A DNA stretch of 9,732 nucleotides from Gammaproteobacteria bacterium (GTDB taxonomy: Bacteria; Pseudomonadota; Gammaproteobacteria; Chromatiales; Chromatiaceae), in the NCBI GenBank assembly GCA_030620735.1, contig JAUXDV010000051.1, positions 1 to 9,732 of the forward strand, written 5' to 3'. Under the pieces are notes generated by a model. It was not told the origin of the DNA and ran no database searches. It saw only the letters and a program-made list of their open reading frames with translations. The position numbers were made by a program, and so were the translations under genes. Below, one piece after another: positions 1 through 5,586 of this stretch (the stretch's first letter is position 1; each line of letters starts with the position of its first letter).

Positions 1-878
1 GGACAGGCGATAACCATCGGAGAGAAAGAACGCAGACCAAGTGACTGCAGAATCTGCTGTGCAACCTCCACCTCTTTGGTGCGCGGCTCTCCCGGCTCAG
101 GCGTCAGGGAGACACGGATGGTGTCACCAATACCCTGCTGCAGCAGAATCGCAAGTGCAGCAGTGGATGCCACGATACCGCGTGAACCCATGCCAGCTTC
201 TGTCAATCCGAGATGCAGCGCATAATCACACTGCTGCGCCAGATGCTGATAGACGCTGATGAGATCCTGCACACCGCTCATCTTGCAGGAGATGACGATT
301 TTTTCAGCAGCAAGTCCGATCTCCTCGGCGCGAGCGGCGCTCTCCAGGGCAGAGACAACCATAATCTCATGCATCATCTCCTCGCTCTCTTTTGGCGAGG
401 AGGATTGCGCATTTTCATCCATCATGCGCGCTACCAGCTGCTTGTCGAGGCTTCCCCAGTTGACGCCGATGCGCACAGCCTTGTCATACTTGCAGGCCAA
501 CTCGATCATGGTCGCAAACTGCGCATCCTTTTTCTCACCGCTGCCAACATTGCCCGGGTTGATGCGGTATTTTGCCAGCGCCCGGGCACACGCCGGGGAG
601 TCGCTCAACAGGCGGTGGCCATTGAAGTGGAAATCACCGATCAACGGGACCCGGCAGTTGATTTTATCGAGTCCGTCACGTATCAGGGGAACTGCCCGTG
701 CAGCCTCCCCGGTATTGACCGTGATGCGCACCAGTTCTGATCCTGCCTGCGCCAGCTCAGCGACCTGTTTGATGGTCGCTGGAATATCCTCGGTCGCTGT
801 ATTGGTCATCGACTGCACAACGATGGGCGCCTTGCCGCCAACAATGACGCCGTCAATATTGACTGCTGTTGTTTTCAC
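1..878 (-). CDS. ispG: 4-hydroxy-3-methylbut-2-en-1-yl diphosphate synthase IspG (GcpE), 3' part outside window
   Basis: IspG reductively converts 2-C-methyl-erythritol 2,4-cyclodiphosphate to HMBPP, the penultimate step of the MEP isoprenoid pathway, using a [4Fe-4S] cluster in the cytoplasm. Reading the minus strand from a GTG at 878 gives 292 uninterrupted residues. They include VVQSMTNTATED (about residues 19-30), VPLIGDFHFNGHRLL, KYRINPGNVGSGEK, VRIGVNWGSLD, LHLGLTEAGMGSRG and GIGDTIRVSLTPEPGE. The window edge cuts inside the cluster motif VIACP, so only the first cluster cysteine (residue 292) is visible. E. coli has its first cluster Cys near residue 270; the extra length and the GDFHFNGH form indicate the roughly 400-residue variant of the family. 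The GTG start has a strong ribosome binding site and shares bases with the cysS stop codon, so translation is probably coupled to cysS. The protein is identified with high confidence. The N-terminus begins a few residues before the family's core, which fits this start. Confidence 0.96.
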   Translation of the reverse strand, partial: MKTTAVNIDGVIVGGKAPIVVQSMTNTATEDIPATIKQVAELAQAGSELVRITVNTGEAARAVPLIRDGLDKINCRVPLIGDFHFNGHRLLSDSPACARALAKYRINPGNVGSGEKKDAQFATMIELACKYDKAVRIGVNWGSLDKQLVARMMDENAQSSSPKESEEMMHEIMVVSALESAARAEEIGLAAEKIVISCKMSGVQDLISVYQHLAQQCDYALHLGLTEAGMGSRGIVASTAALAILLQQGIGDTIRVSLTPEPGEPRTKEVEVAQQILQSLGLRSFSPMVIAC

Positions 879-2257
879 GATCCTCTCCTCCAGGTGGTTC
901 CGCGGGCGCTGTCTTCCAGGACGACTCCCTGTGACTGCAACTCATCGCGAATGCGGTCTGCTTCACCCCAGTTCTTCTCCGCCTTGGCATCGCTGCGCTG
1001 CTGGATCAGCGAGTCGATATCAGCGTCGCTGAGACCAGACCCATCATCGCCTTTCAGGTAGTCATCGGCATGCTGCTGCAGTATTCCGAGGATGCCGCCG
1101 AGCTGTTTCAACTGTGCCCCCAGGGCAGCTGCCTGCTGCAGATCACCCTTTCTCACCCGATTGATCTCCCGCGCCAGGTCAAACATCGCCGCCAGCGCAA
1201 CAGGGGTATTGAAATCATCATCCATGGCGGCCGTGAAGGCCTCAACAGCGGTTTCACCACCGGCGGGCAGCGCCTCAGGAAGATCTCGCAACGCCGTGTA
1301 AAAACGCGTCAGAGCGCTGCGTGCGTTGATCAGATGCTCCTCGTCATAATTGAGCGGGCTGCGATACTGGCTGGTAAGAATGAAATAACGCACCTCTTCG
1401 GCGCGGTATTTCTGCAAAATCTCACGCACCGTAAAGAAGTTGTTCAACGACTTGGACATCTTCTCGTCGTTGATGCGCACAAAACCATTGTGCATCCAGT
1501 AGTTGACGAAGTCTTCACCGGTGGCGCCTTCCGACTGGGCAATCTCGTTCTCATGATGCGGGAAGGTGAGATCCGCGCCGCCTCCATGGATATCAAAATG
1601 ATTCCCGAGCACGTCGGTCGACATGGCGGAGCACTCGATATGCCATCCGGGCCGTCCCTTGCCCCAGGGCGACTCCCATGCCGGTTCATCTGGTTTGGCG
1701 CTTTTCCACAAGGCAAAATCCATGGGATCACGCTTGGCGTCATCCGGTTCGACCCGCGCCCCGGCGCGCAAATCCTCGATAGATTTTCCGGAAAGTTTGC
1801 CATAGCCGTCAAAACTGGCGACCGCGTAGTAGACATCGCCATTATCCGCCGCATAGGCGTGATCGTTTTTGATCAGAGTTTCGATCATGGCGATGATCTT
1901 CTCCATGAAATCCGTTGCGCGCGGTTCGGATGTCGGCGGCAGAATTCCCAGTGCATCTGAATCCTCATGCATGGCGTCGATAAAACGCTGCGTCAGTTCC
2001 ATGAACGGCTCGCCGTTTTCATTGGCGCGGTTGATGATCTTGTCGTCGATGTCCGTGATATTACGCACGTAGTCGACCTCGTAGCCGCGCTGCTGCAGGT
2101 AGCGGTAGACGACGTCAAAGACCACCATCACCCTGGCATGACCAAGATGACACAGATCATAGACCGTCATGCCGCACACATACATGCGCACCTTGCCCGG
2201 GTCGATGGATTTAAACTCTTCTTTTTTGCGCGTGAGGTCGTTGTAGATACGAAGCAT
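875..2257 (-). CDS. cysS: Cysteinyl-tRNA synthetase CysS
   Basis: This class I aminoacyl-tRNA synthetase attaches cysteine to tRNA-Cys in the cytoplasm. The 460-residue product is full length (E. coli CysS is 461). The Rossmann catalytic domain carries the HIGH-type signature as HLGH at residues 37-40 and KMSKS at 266-270. The four zinc ligands that select cysteine are all present at the E. coli positions: Cys28 (in YVCGMTVYD), Cys209 (in WHIECSAMS), His234 and Glu238 (in FPHHENE). An alpha-helical anticodon-binding region fills the C-terminal third and ends in a basic WRRGS tail. The stop TGA overlaps the ispG GTG as GTGA, so the two genes form one transcriptional unit. I see no good Shine-Dalgarno sequence before the ATG. 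The identity is certain from the motifs. Confidence 0.98.
   Translation of the reverse strand: MLRIYNDLTRKKEEFKSIDPGKVRMYVCGMTVYDLCHLGHARVMVVFDVVYRYLQQRGYEVDYVRNITDIDDKIINRANENGEPFMELTQRFIDAMHEDSDALGILPPTSEPRATDFMEKIIAMIETLIKNDHAYAADNGDVYYAVASFDGYGKLSGKSIEDLRAGARVEPDDAKRDPMDFALWKSAKPDEPAWESPWGKGRPGWHIECSAMSTDVLGNHFDIHGGGADLTFPHHENEIAQSEGATGEDFVNYWMHNGFVRINDEKMSKSLNNFFTVREILQKYRAEEVRYFILTSQYRSPLNYDEEHLINARSALTRFYTALRDLPEALPAGGETAVEAFTAAMDDDFNTPVALAAMFDLAREINRVRKGDLQQAAALGAQLKQLGGILGILQQHADDYLKGDDGSGLSDADIDSLIQQRSDAKAEKNWGEADRIRDELQSQGVVLEDSARGTTWRRGS
879..891 (-). promoter_or_regulatory. Ribosome binding site deciding the ispG GTG start
   Basis: On the minus strand the sequence GGAGGAGAGGATC directly precedes GTG at 878. 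It gives a full GGAGG core 8 bases from the start codon. This supports the unusual GTG start and lies inside the end of cysS. Confidence 0.8.
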
Positions 2258-2330
2258 GAAAGACTCGATAATATTCTTGGAAAATAATTACTCTGGGCAA
2301 GGCATGAAAGCCTTGTTCCGTGTTAATGCC
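2258..2330 (-). promoter_or_regulatory. cysS leader with a small hairpin
   Basis: This is the AT-rich stretch upstream of cysS. It contains a perfect 6-base inverted repeat, CAAGGC at 2298-2303 and GCCTTG at 2310-2315, with a 6-base loop, about 40 bases before the cysS ATG. The promoter must lie here or just upstream, but I found no well-spaced -35/-10 pair on the minus strand. No T-box or riboswitch is recognisable. Confidence 0.3.
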
Positions 2331-2408
2331 GTCATTGCGAGGGAGCCTAAGCGACTGCGGCAATCTCCAAACCAGATTGCCGCGTCGCCTCCGGCTCCTC
2401 GCAATGAC
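2331..2408. repeat. Palindromic intergenic repeat, copy A
   Basis: This 78-base imperfect palindrome starts GTCATTGCGAGG and ends CCTCGCAATGAC. The inner arms GCGGCAATCT (left) and AGATTGCCGC (right) flank a short CCAAACC loop. It is the cleanest copy in the window of a repeat that recurs at 3137, 4523-4661 and 5506. It lies between the divergent cysS and the secreted cyclophilin gene. It has no open reading frame, no run of T after the stem, and no obvious target-site duplication. Confidence 0.85.
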
Positions 2409-2445
2409 GTCCGTATTTACAAAATGTATTTAATGCACGGAGTTA

Positions 2446-2473
2446 TTGAGATGTTATATCTCAGCCGTATAGT
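2446..2473 (+). promoter_or_regulatory. Candidate sigma-70 promoter for the cyclophilin-lpxH genes
   Basis: TTGAGA at 2446-2451 (5 of 6 matches to TTGACA) and TATAGT at 2468-2473 (5 of 6 matches to TATAAT) are separated by 16 bases. This would start transcription near 2480, about 30 bases before the ATG at 2510. The -35 box overlaps a small inverted repeat, GAGAT-GTTAT-ATCTC (2449-2463), which could be an operator or chance. It is predicted by eye only. Confidence 0.45.
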
Positions 2474-2509
2474 GTATTATTTTCGCGATAATTTTTCAGG
2501 AGAAGATTC

Positions 2510-3121
2510 ATGAAACAACTTTTATTGTCATTTTTACTGATCTCATTCACCGCATTCGCCGGTGCTGAGTCTCAGCCGGAGAGTAATTCGGCCACGGCTA
2601 AGGAATCGAGCAAAACATCAGACCCGGTGCATATCGTGATCTCTACCAGCAAGGGAGATATCGAACTGGAACTCTATGCGGACAAAGCCCCGAAAACTGT
2701 CGAAAATTTTCTCAAGTATGTCGATGAAGGCTTCTACGAGGGAACAATCTTTCATCGCGTCATCAATGGATTCATGATCCAGGGCGGCGGTTTCGACTCT
2801 GATTTCCAGAAAAAAAAGACACACATGTCTGTTGAGAATGAAGCAAAAAATGGTTTAAAAAATCAGCGCGGCACGATTGCCATGGCGCGCACTGCAGATC
2901 CACATTCAGCCACAGCACAGTTTTTCATCAATCATAAAAACAACACTGCACTGGACTACCCGAGTCGTGATGGCTGGGGCTATTGCGTCTTCGGCAAAGT
3001 GACCGGAGGGATGGATGTGGTAGACGAAATCGCGAAAACACCCACCGGACCAAACAAGTTCATCCGCCGTGATGTTCCCAAGAAGAGCATTGAAATCAAG
3101 AAAGTGACTGTCGTTAAATAG
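2510..3121 (+). CDS. Secreted (periplasmic) cyclophilin-type peptidyl-prolyl cis-trans isomerase
   Basis: This protein catalyses cis-trans isomerisation of X-Pro bonds, probably as a periplasmic folding helper similar to E. coli PpiA. The 203-residue product begins with a Sec signal peptide: Lys2, a hydrophobic stretch at residues 4-16, and an A-G-A cleavage motif ending at Ala19. A Ser/Thr/Glu-rich linker follows to about residue 38, then one cyclophilin domain. Active-site motifs are FHRVI (81-85, catalytic Arg83), GFMIQGG (87-93), AMART (124-128), QFFIN (137-141) and GWGYCVFG (155-162). The ATG at 2510 has AGGAGA 6 bases upstream. The mature domain is about 65% identical to the ppiB product downstream (my count: 91 of 140 aligned positions, no gaps over that stretch), so the pair looks like a tandem duplication. 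The fold is certain; the compartment is inferred from the signal peptide. Confidence 0.93.
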   Translation: MKQLLLSFLLISFTAFAGAESQPESNSATAKESSKTSDPVHIVISTSKGDIELELYADKAPKTVENFLKYVDEGFYEGTIFHRVINGFMIQGGGFDSDFQKKKTHMSVENEAKNGLKNQRGTIAMARTADPHSATAQFFINHKNNTALDYPSRDGWGYCVFGKVTGGMDVVDEIAKTPTGPNKFIRRDVPKKSIEIKKVTVVK

Positions 3122-3136
3122 CTCATGTGAAAAGGT

Positions 3137-3242
3137 GTCATTGCGAAGGAACGGTAGCGACTGTGGCAATCTTCCCTTGAAGGCCACGTTCCTTCATAAC
3201 AATAAGCAGATTGCCGCGTCGGCGGAGCCTCCTCGCAATGAC
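3137..3242. repeat. Palindromic intergenic repeat, copy B (long, mosaic)
   Basis: This 106-base element between the two cyclophilin genes begins GTCATTGCGAAGGAACG and ends CCTCCTCGCAATGAC. The outer arms pair, but the left arm also pairs perfectly over 9 bases with an inner segment: GAAGGAACG at 3145-3153 and CGTTCCTTC at 3187-3195. The right arm (from AGATTGCCGCG near 3208) is a different subtype from the left arm. This suggests a nested or recombined copy. There is no T-run, so it is not a standard terminator. Confidence 0.8.
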
Positions 3243-3287
3243 AGAACAGCAGATCCACAAATCATACCCTTAACCGAGAACTGATAA

Positions 3288-3779
3288 ATGATCAAATTTA
3301 CAACCAACCATGGCGATATTCTCATCGAATTGTATGAAGAGAAAGCCCCCGTCAGCAGTGAAAACTTCAAGAAGTATGTCACCGATGGCCACTATGACGG
3401 CACCATCTTTCATCGCGTCATCAAGGGATTCATGATTCAGGGCGGTGGCTTCATGCCTGACATGATGCAGAAAGCAACCCGGGACAATATCGAGAATGAA
3501 GCCAAAAACGGCCTCAGCAACAAGCGCGGAACCCTTGCCATGGCGCGCACCAATGAGCCGCATTCGGCCAGTTCCCAGTTTTTCATCAATCTCAAAGACA
3601 ACGACTTTCTCGACTATCCCGGGCAGGATGGCTGGGGCTACTGCGTCTTTGGAGAAGTGACCGAAGGGATGGACGTGGTCGACAGCATTGAACAGGTAAC
3701 AACCGGCAACAGCGGCGGACACGGGGATGTCCCTGTAGAGTCCGTGGTCGTCGAAAAGGCCGAGATAGTTGATGCCTGA
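3288..3779 (+). CDS. ppiB: Cytoplasmic cyclophilin-type peptidyl-prolyl cis-trans isomerase PpiB
   Basis: This 163-residue single-domain cyclophilin matches E. coli PpiB (164 residues) in size and layout and has no signal peptide, so it should act in the cytoplasm. Motifs are FHRVI (41-45, catalytic Arg43), GFMIQGG (47-53), AMART (84-88), QFFIN (97-101) and GWGYCVFG (115-122), followed by GMDVVD and DVPVE near the C-terminus. It aligns with the preceding secreted cyclophilin at a constant 40-residue offset through residue 140. The ATG at 3288 has only a weak GAGA-like ribosome binding sequence. The gene follows the first cyclophilin after a 166-base gap filled mostly by repeat copy B. It overlaps lpxH by 8 bases, implying cotranscription and perhaps coupled translation. 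Confidence 0.95.
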   Translation: MIKFTTNHGDILIELYEEKAPVSSENFKKYVTDGHYDGTIFHRVIKGFMIQGGGFMPDMMQKATRDNIENEAKNGLSNKRGTLAMARTNEPHSASSQFFINLKDNDFLDYPGQDGWGYCVFGEVTEGMDVVDSIEQVTTGNSGGHGDVPVESVVVEKAEIVDA

Positions 3780-4500
3780 GGCTGAAACGCTGTTTATCTC
3801 CGACCTGCATCTGTCACCCGAACAGCCGCAGGTCGTGGATGCTTTCATCGATTTTACCCGCCAGCGTGCACCACGTGCAGAGGCGCTCTATATTCTGGGC
3901 GACCTGTTCGACGCCTGGATCGGTGACGACAATGATCAACTGCCCTACCCTGCGATCAGGGATGCCCTGGCAGCGCTGAGCCAACAGGGAACAGTCATTT
4001 ATATTCAGCATGGCAACAGGGATTTTCTGCTAGGAGAGACTTTTTGTAATCAGTGCGGTACAGAACTGATTGGCGAAGAGCATGTGATCGATCTCTATGG
4101 CCAGAGAACCCTGCTGATGCATGGCGATACGCTGTGCACAGACGATATCGCCTACCAGCAGGCGCGCCAACAGCTGCGCGATCCGGCTTTTATTGCCGGC
4201 TTCCTCTCCAAGTCCCTTGATGAACGCAGAGTGATCACCGCTGAGTATCGCAAAATGAGCGGCGAAGCGACTTCACTGCTGGCTGACGACATCATGGACG
4301 TCAATCAGCAGGCCGTGATCGATGTAATGCAAAAACACCAGGTGAGCAGACTCATTCACGGACATACACATCGCCAGGCAATCCACCACTTTGAGATCGA
4401 CGGTCAGGCTGCAGAGCGCATCGTCCTGGGAGAGTGGCATGCAGACCACGGCATGCTGCTGTCAGCAACACCCGATGGTCTCAGTGAAGAGCGATTGTAA
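3772..4500 (+). CDS. lpxH: UDP-2,3-diacylglucosamine diphosphatase LpxH
   Basis: LpxH hydrolyses UDP-2,3-diacylglucosamine to lipid X plus UMP, the fourth step of lipid A synthesis, at the inner face of the cytoplasmic membrane. The 242-residue product (E. coli 240) is a calcineurin-like metallophosphoesterase. The manganese-ligand motifs are all present: SDLHL (Asp11, His13), ILGDLFDAWIGDD (Asp44), HGNRDFLLG (Asn82), LMHGDTLCTDD (His117) and IHGHTHR (His196, His198). I chose the ATG at 3772; an in-frame TTG one codon earlier is possible but less likely. The start lies inside the end of ppiB (stop 3777-3779), giving an 8-base overlap and only a poor ribosome binding site. This suggests translation by ribosomes finishing ppiB. 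Gene order of cyclophilin then lpxH near cysS is familiar from gammaproteobacteria. Confidence 0.96.
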   Translation: MPEAETLFISDLHLSPEQPQVVDAFIDFTRQRAPRAEALYILGDLFDAWIGDDNDQLPYPAIRDALAALSQQGTVIYIQHGNRDFLLGETFCNQCGTELIGEEHVIDLYGQRTLLMHGDTLCTDDIAYQQARQQLRDPAFIAGFLSKSLDERRVITAEYRKMSGEATSLLADDIMDVNQQAVIDVMQKHQVSRLIHGHTHRQAIHHFEIDGQAAERIVLGEWHADHGMLLSATPDGLSEERL

Positions 4501-4522
4501 GCGAAAATCTCTACTGAAATCG

Positions 4523-4549
4523 AGATTGCCGCGCTGCGCTCGCAATGAC
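4523..4549. repeat. Solo right arm of the palindromic repeat
   Basis: The segment AGATTGCCGCGCTGCGCTCG followed by CAATGAC is the right half of the repeat seen at 2331 and 3137, with a shortened middle. No matching left arm precedes it; the lpxH stop codon is only 22 bases upstream. It is probably a truncated copy. Confidence 0.65.
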
Positions 4550-4558
4550 AGAGATCTT

Positions 4559-4595
4559 GTCATTGCCAGAAGGCTCAGCCGACGCGGCATCGCCT
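4559..4595. repeat. Degenerate left arm of the palindromic repeat
   Basis: It begins GTCATTGCCAGAAGGCTC and continues with CGACGCGGCA. It closely resembles the reverse complement of the right arm of copy B (subtype GAGGAGGCTCCGCCGACG), with a few substitutions and a lost AA. It sits between a solo right arm and another left arm, so the region is a compound of at least two insertions or one that was rearranged. Confidence 0.55.
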
Positions 4596-4661
4596 GTCAT
4601 TGCGAAGGAGCGTAGCGACTGCGGCAATCCGGGCAGATTACCTTGGTACGTTCACAATGGC
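4596..4661. repeat. Palindromic intergenic repeat with a decayed right arm
   Basis: A good left arm at 4596-4630 (GTCATTGCGAAGGAGCGTAG, then GCGACTGCGGCAATCC) is followed by a much eroded right-arm-like stretch from about 4633 (GCAGATTACC ... CAATGGC). It lies just before the stop codon of the convergent DUF455 gene, which ends at 4676. The left arm is clear; the right arm is my reading of a weak match. Confidence 0.6.
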
Positions 4662-4675
4662 AATAAGAAATGCAA

Positions 4676-5482
4676 TCAGGCTTTACGGCACATCTGCGCC
4701 AGCTTCTGAAGTTCCGATTCACTAAAGCCTGCATCCAGGCGCGCCTGCAGATGCATCGGACAATGCAGTCCGCTGCCCATGTATTCGTGCACCAGGTCGA
4801 GATAGGTCGCCTCTGCATCGATGTCTCGCTGCTCACACAGATAGTTGAACCAGCGGCTTCCCGCTTTCACATGGCCGATCTCCTCACGCAGGATCAACTC
4901 CAGGATTTCGACCGTTTCCTGATCACCAACCCGGCGGAAACGCTTGATCATACCGGGAGTCACGTCAATACCGCGCGCCTCCATGACGCGTGGAATCAGC
5001 GCCATGCGATGCAGCGGGTCATGGGCGGTACGCATCGCCATATCCCACAGTCCATTGTGCGCTGGAAAATCCCCGTATTTACAATCTAATTTATCAAGTT
5101 TATTGTTTAATAGATTGAAATGATTGGATTCTTCTGAAGCAACATTCAGCCAGTCTGTATAATATTCCGTCGGCATTTGTCGGAAACGACAGACAGCATC
5201 GAGAGCAAGATTGATGGCATTGAATTCAATATGCGTGACAGCATGGATCAATGCTGCCCTGCCCTCTGCACTCCCCAGACCGCGCTGCGGCAGGTCACGG
5301 GGATTGACCAGTTCAGGTTTGTCGGGATGACCCGCTACGGCGATGTCAGGCAACTCAATGTCAGGATCAACTGCAAGCGATCCTCTCTGCCATGCCAGGG
5401 ATAATGCAGAAGCGAGTTCACACTTTTTCCACGGATCTCGTTCGATCAATGCCGTATGAGTCTCACAAAATAACTCATTCAT
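4676..5482 (-). CDS. DUF455 family ferritin-like (probable di-iron) protein of unknown function
   Basis: I recognise the DUF455 / COG2833 family, ferritin-like helical proteins without an assigned reaction. The product is 268 residues from the ATG at 5482; another in-frame ATG at 5497 would add five hydrophobic residues, and neither has a clear ribosome binding site. I prefer 5482 because MNELFCETHTALIERDPW resembles typical family N-termini. Numbering from the 5497 start, conserved blocks are LVNPRDLPQRGLGS (64-76), HIEFNAINLALDA (89-101), ASEESNHF (120-127), YGDFPAHNGLWDMA (141-154), PRVMEARGIDVTP (169-181) and LREEIGHVKAG (203-213). The pattern Glu91, Glu123-x-x-His126, Glu173, Glu206-x-x-His209 is a full set of six likely di-iron ligands in a four-helix bundle. 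It lies downstream of phoU on the same strand, 104 bases away across repeat copy D. Its substrate is unknown; it is not MiaE, which is a different family. Confidence 0.88.
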   Translation of the reverse strand: MNELFCETHTALIERDPWKKCELASALSLAWQRGSLAVDPDIELPDIAVAGHPDKPELVNPRDLPQRGLGSAEGRAALIHAVTHIEFNAINLALDAVCRFRQMPTEYYTDWLNVASEESNHFNLLNNKLDKLDCKYGDFPAHNGLWDMAMRTAHDPLHRMALIPRVMEARGIDVTPGMIKRFRRVGDQETVEILELILREEIGHVKAGSRWFNYLCEQRDIDAEATYLDLVHEYMGSGLHCPMHLQARLDAGFSESELQKLAQMCRKA

Positions 5483-5505
5483 AAACCAAAACACCATCAG
5501 TATTT

Positions 5506-5573
5506 GTCATTGCGAGGAGCCGTAGGGTGCAATAAGCGACAGCGCATTGCACCGGACAATGCCTGCTCATGAC
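5506..5573. repeat. Palindromic intergenic repeat, copy D, with an internal hairpin of another type
   Basis: It begins GTCATTGCGAGGAGCCGTAG like the other copies and ends GCTCATGAC, a variant of the usual GCAATGAC end. Its middle is different: an inverted repeat GGTGCAAT (5526-5533) and ATTGCACC (5546-5553) around a short GCG-rich loop. The element separates the phoU stop codon from the start of the DUF455 gene, so it would be in the leader or read-through RNA of that gene. Confidence 0.65.
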
Positions 5574-5586
5574 AGTGGTTCTGATT

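Noticed and set aside
259..1032. Long plus-strand open frame opposite ispG/cysS
   Set aside because: Its product has no recognisable domain and low-complexity Ser/Arg-rich composition. The opposite strand encodes unmistakable IspG and CysS over the same bases.
1070..1960. 296-codon plus-strand open frame opposite cysS
   Set aside because: It is an antisense shadow of cysS; the minus-strand protein carries all catalytic and zinc-binding residues, and the plus-strand product resembles nothing I know.
2331..2408. Rho-independent terminator or riboswitch at copy A
   Set aside because: The stem lacks a following T-run, the same sequence occurs beside unrelated genes, and it lies upstream of both flanking genes, so a shared intergenic repeat explains it better.
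4501..4675. CRISPR array in the repeat-rich gap
   Set aside because: The repeats are palindromic arms of unequal length and divergence with no regular spacers, and no cas genes are nearby.
4676..5497. Naming the ferritin-like gene miaE (tRNA hydroxylase)
   Set aside because: MiaE is a separate ferritin-like family; the conserved blocks here (RGLGS, HIEFNAINLALDA, YGDFPAHNGLW) are those of DUF455.
5498..5586. PHO box or promoter for the DUF455 gene
   Set aside because: I saw no pair of direct repeats resembling a PHO box and no convincing -35/-10 pair on the minus strand; most of the gap is the repeat element.
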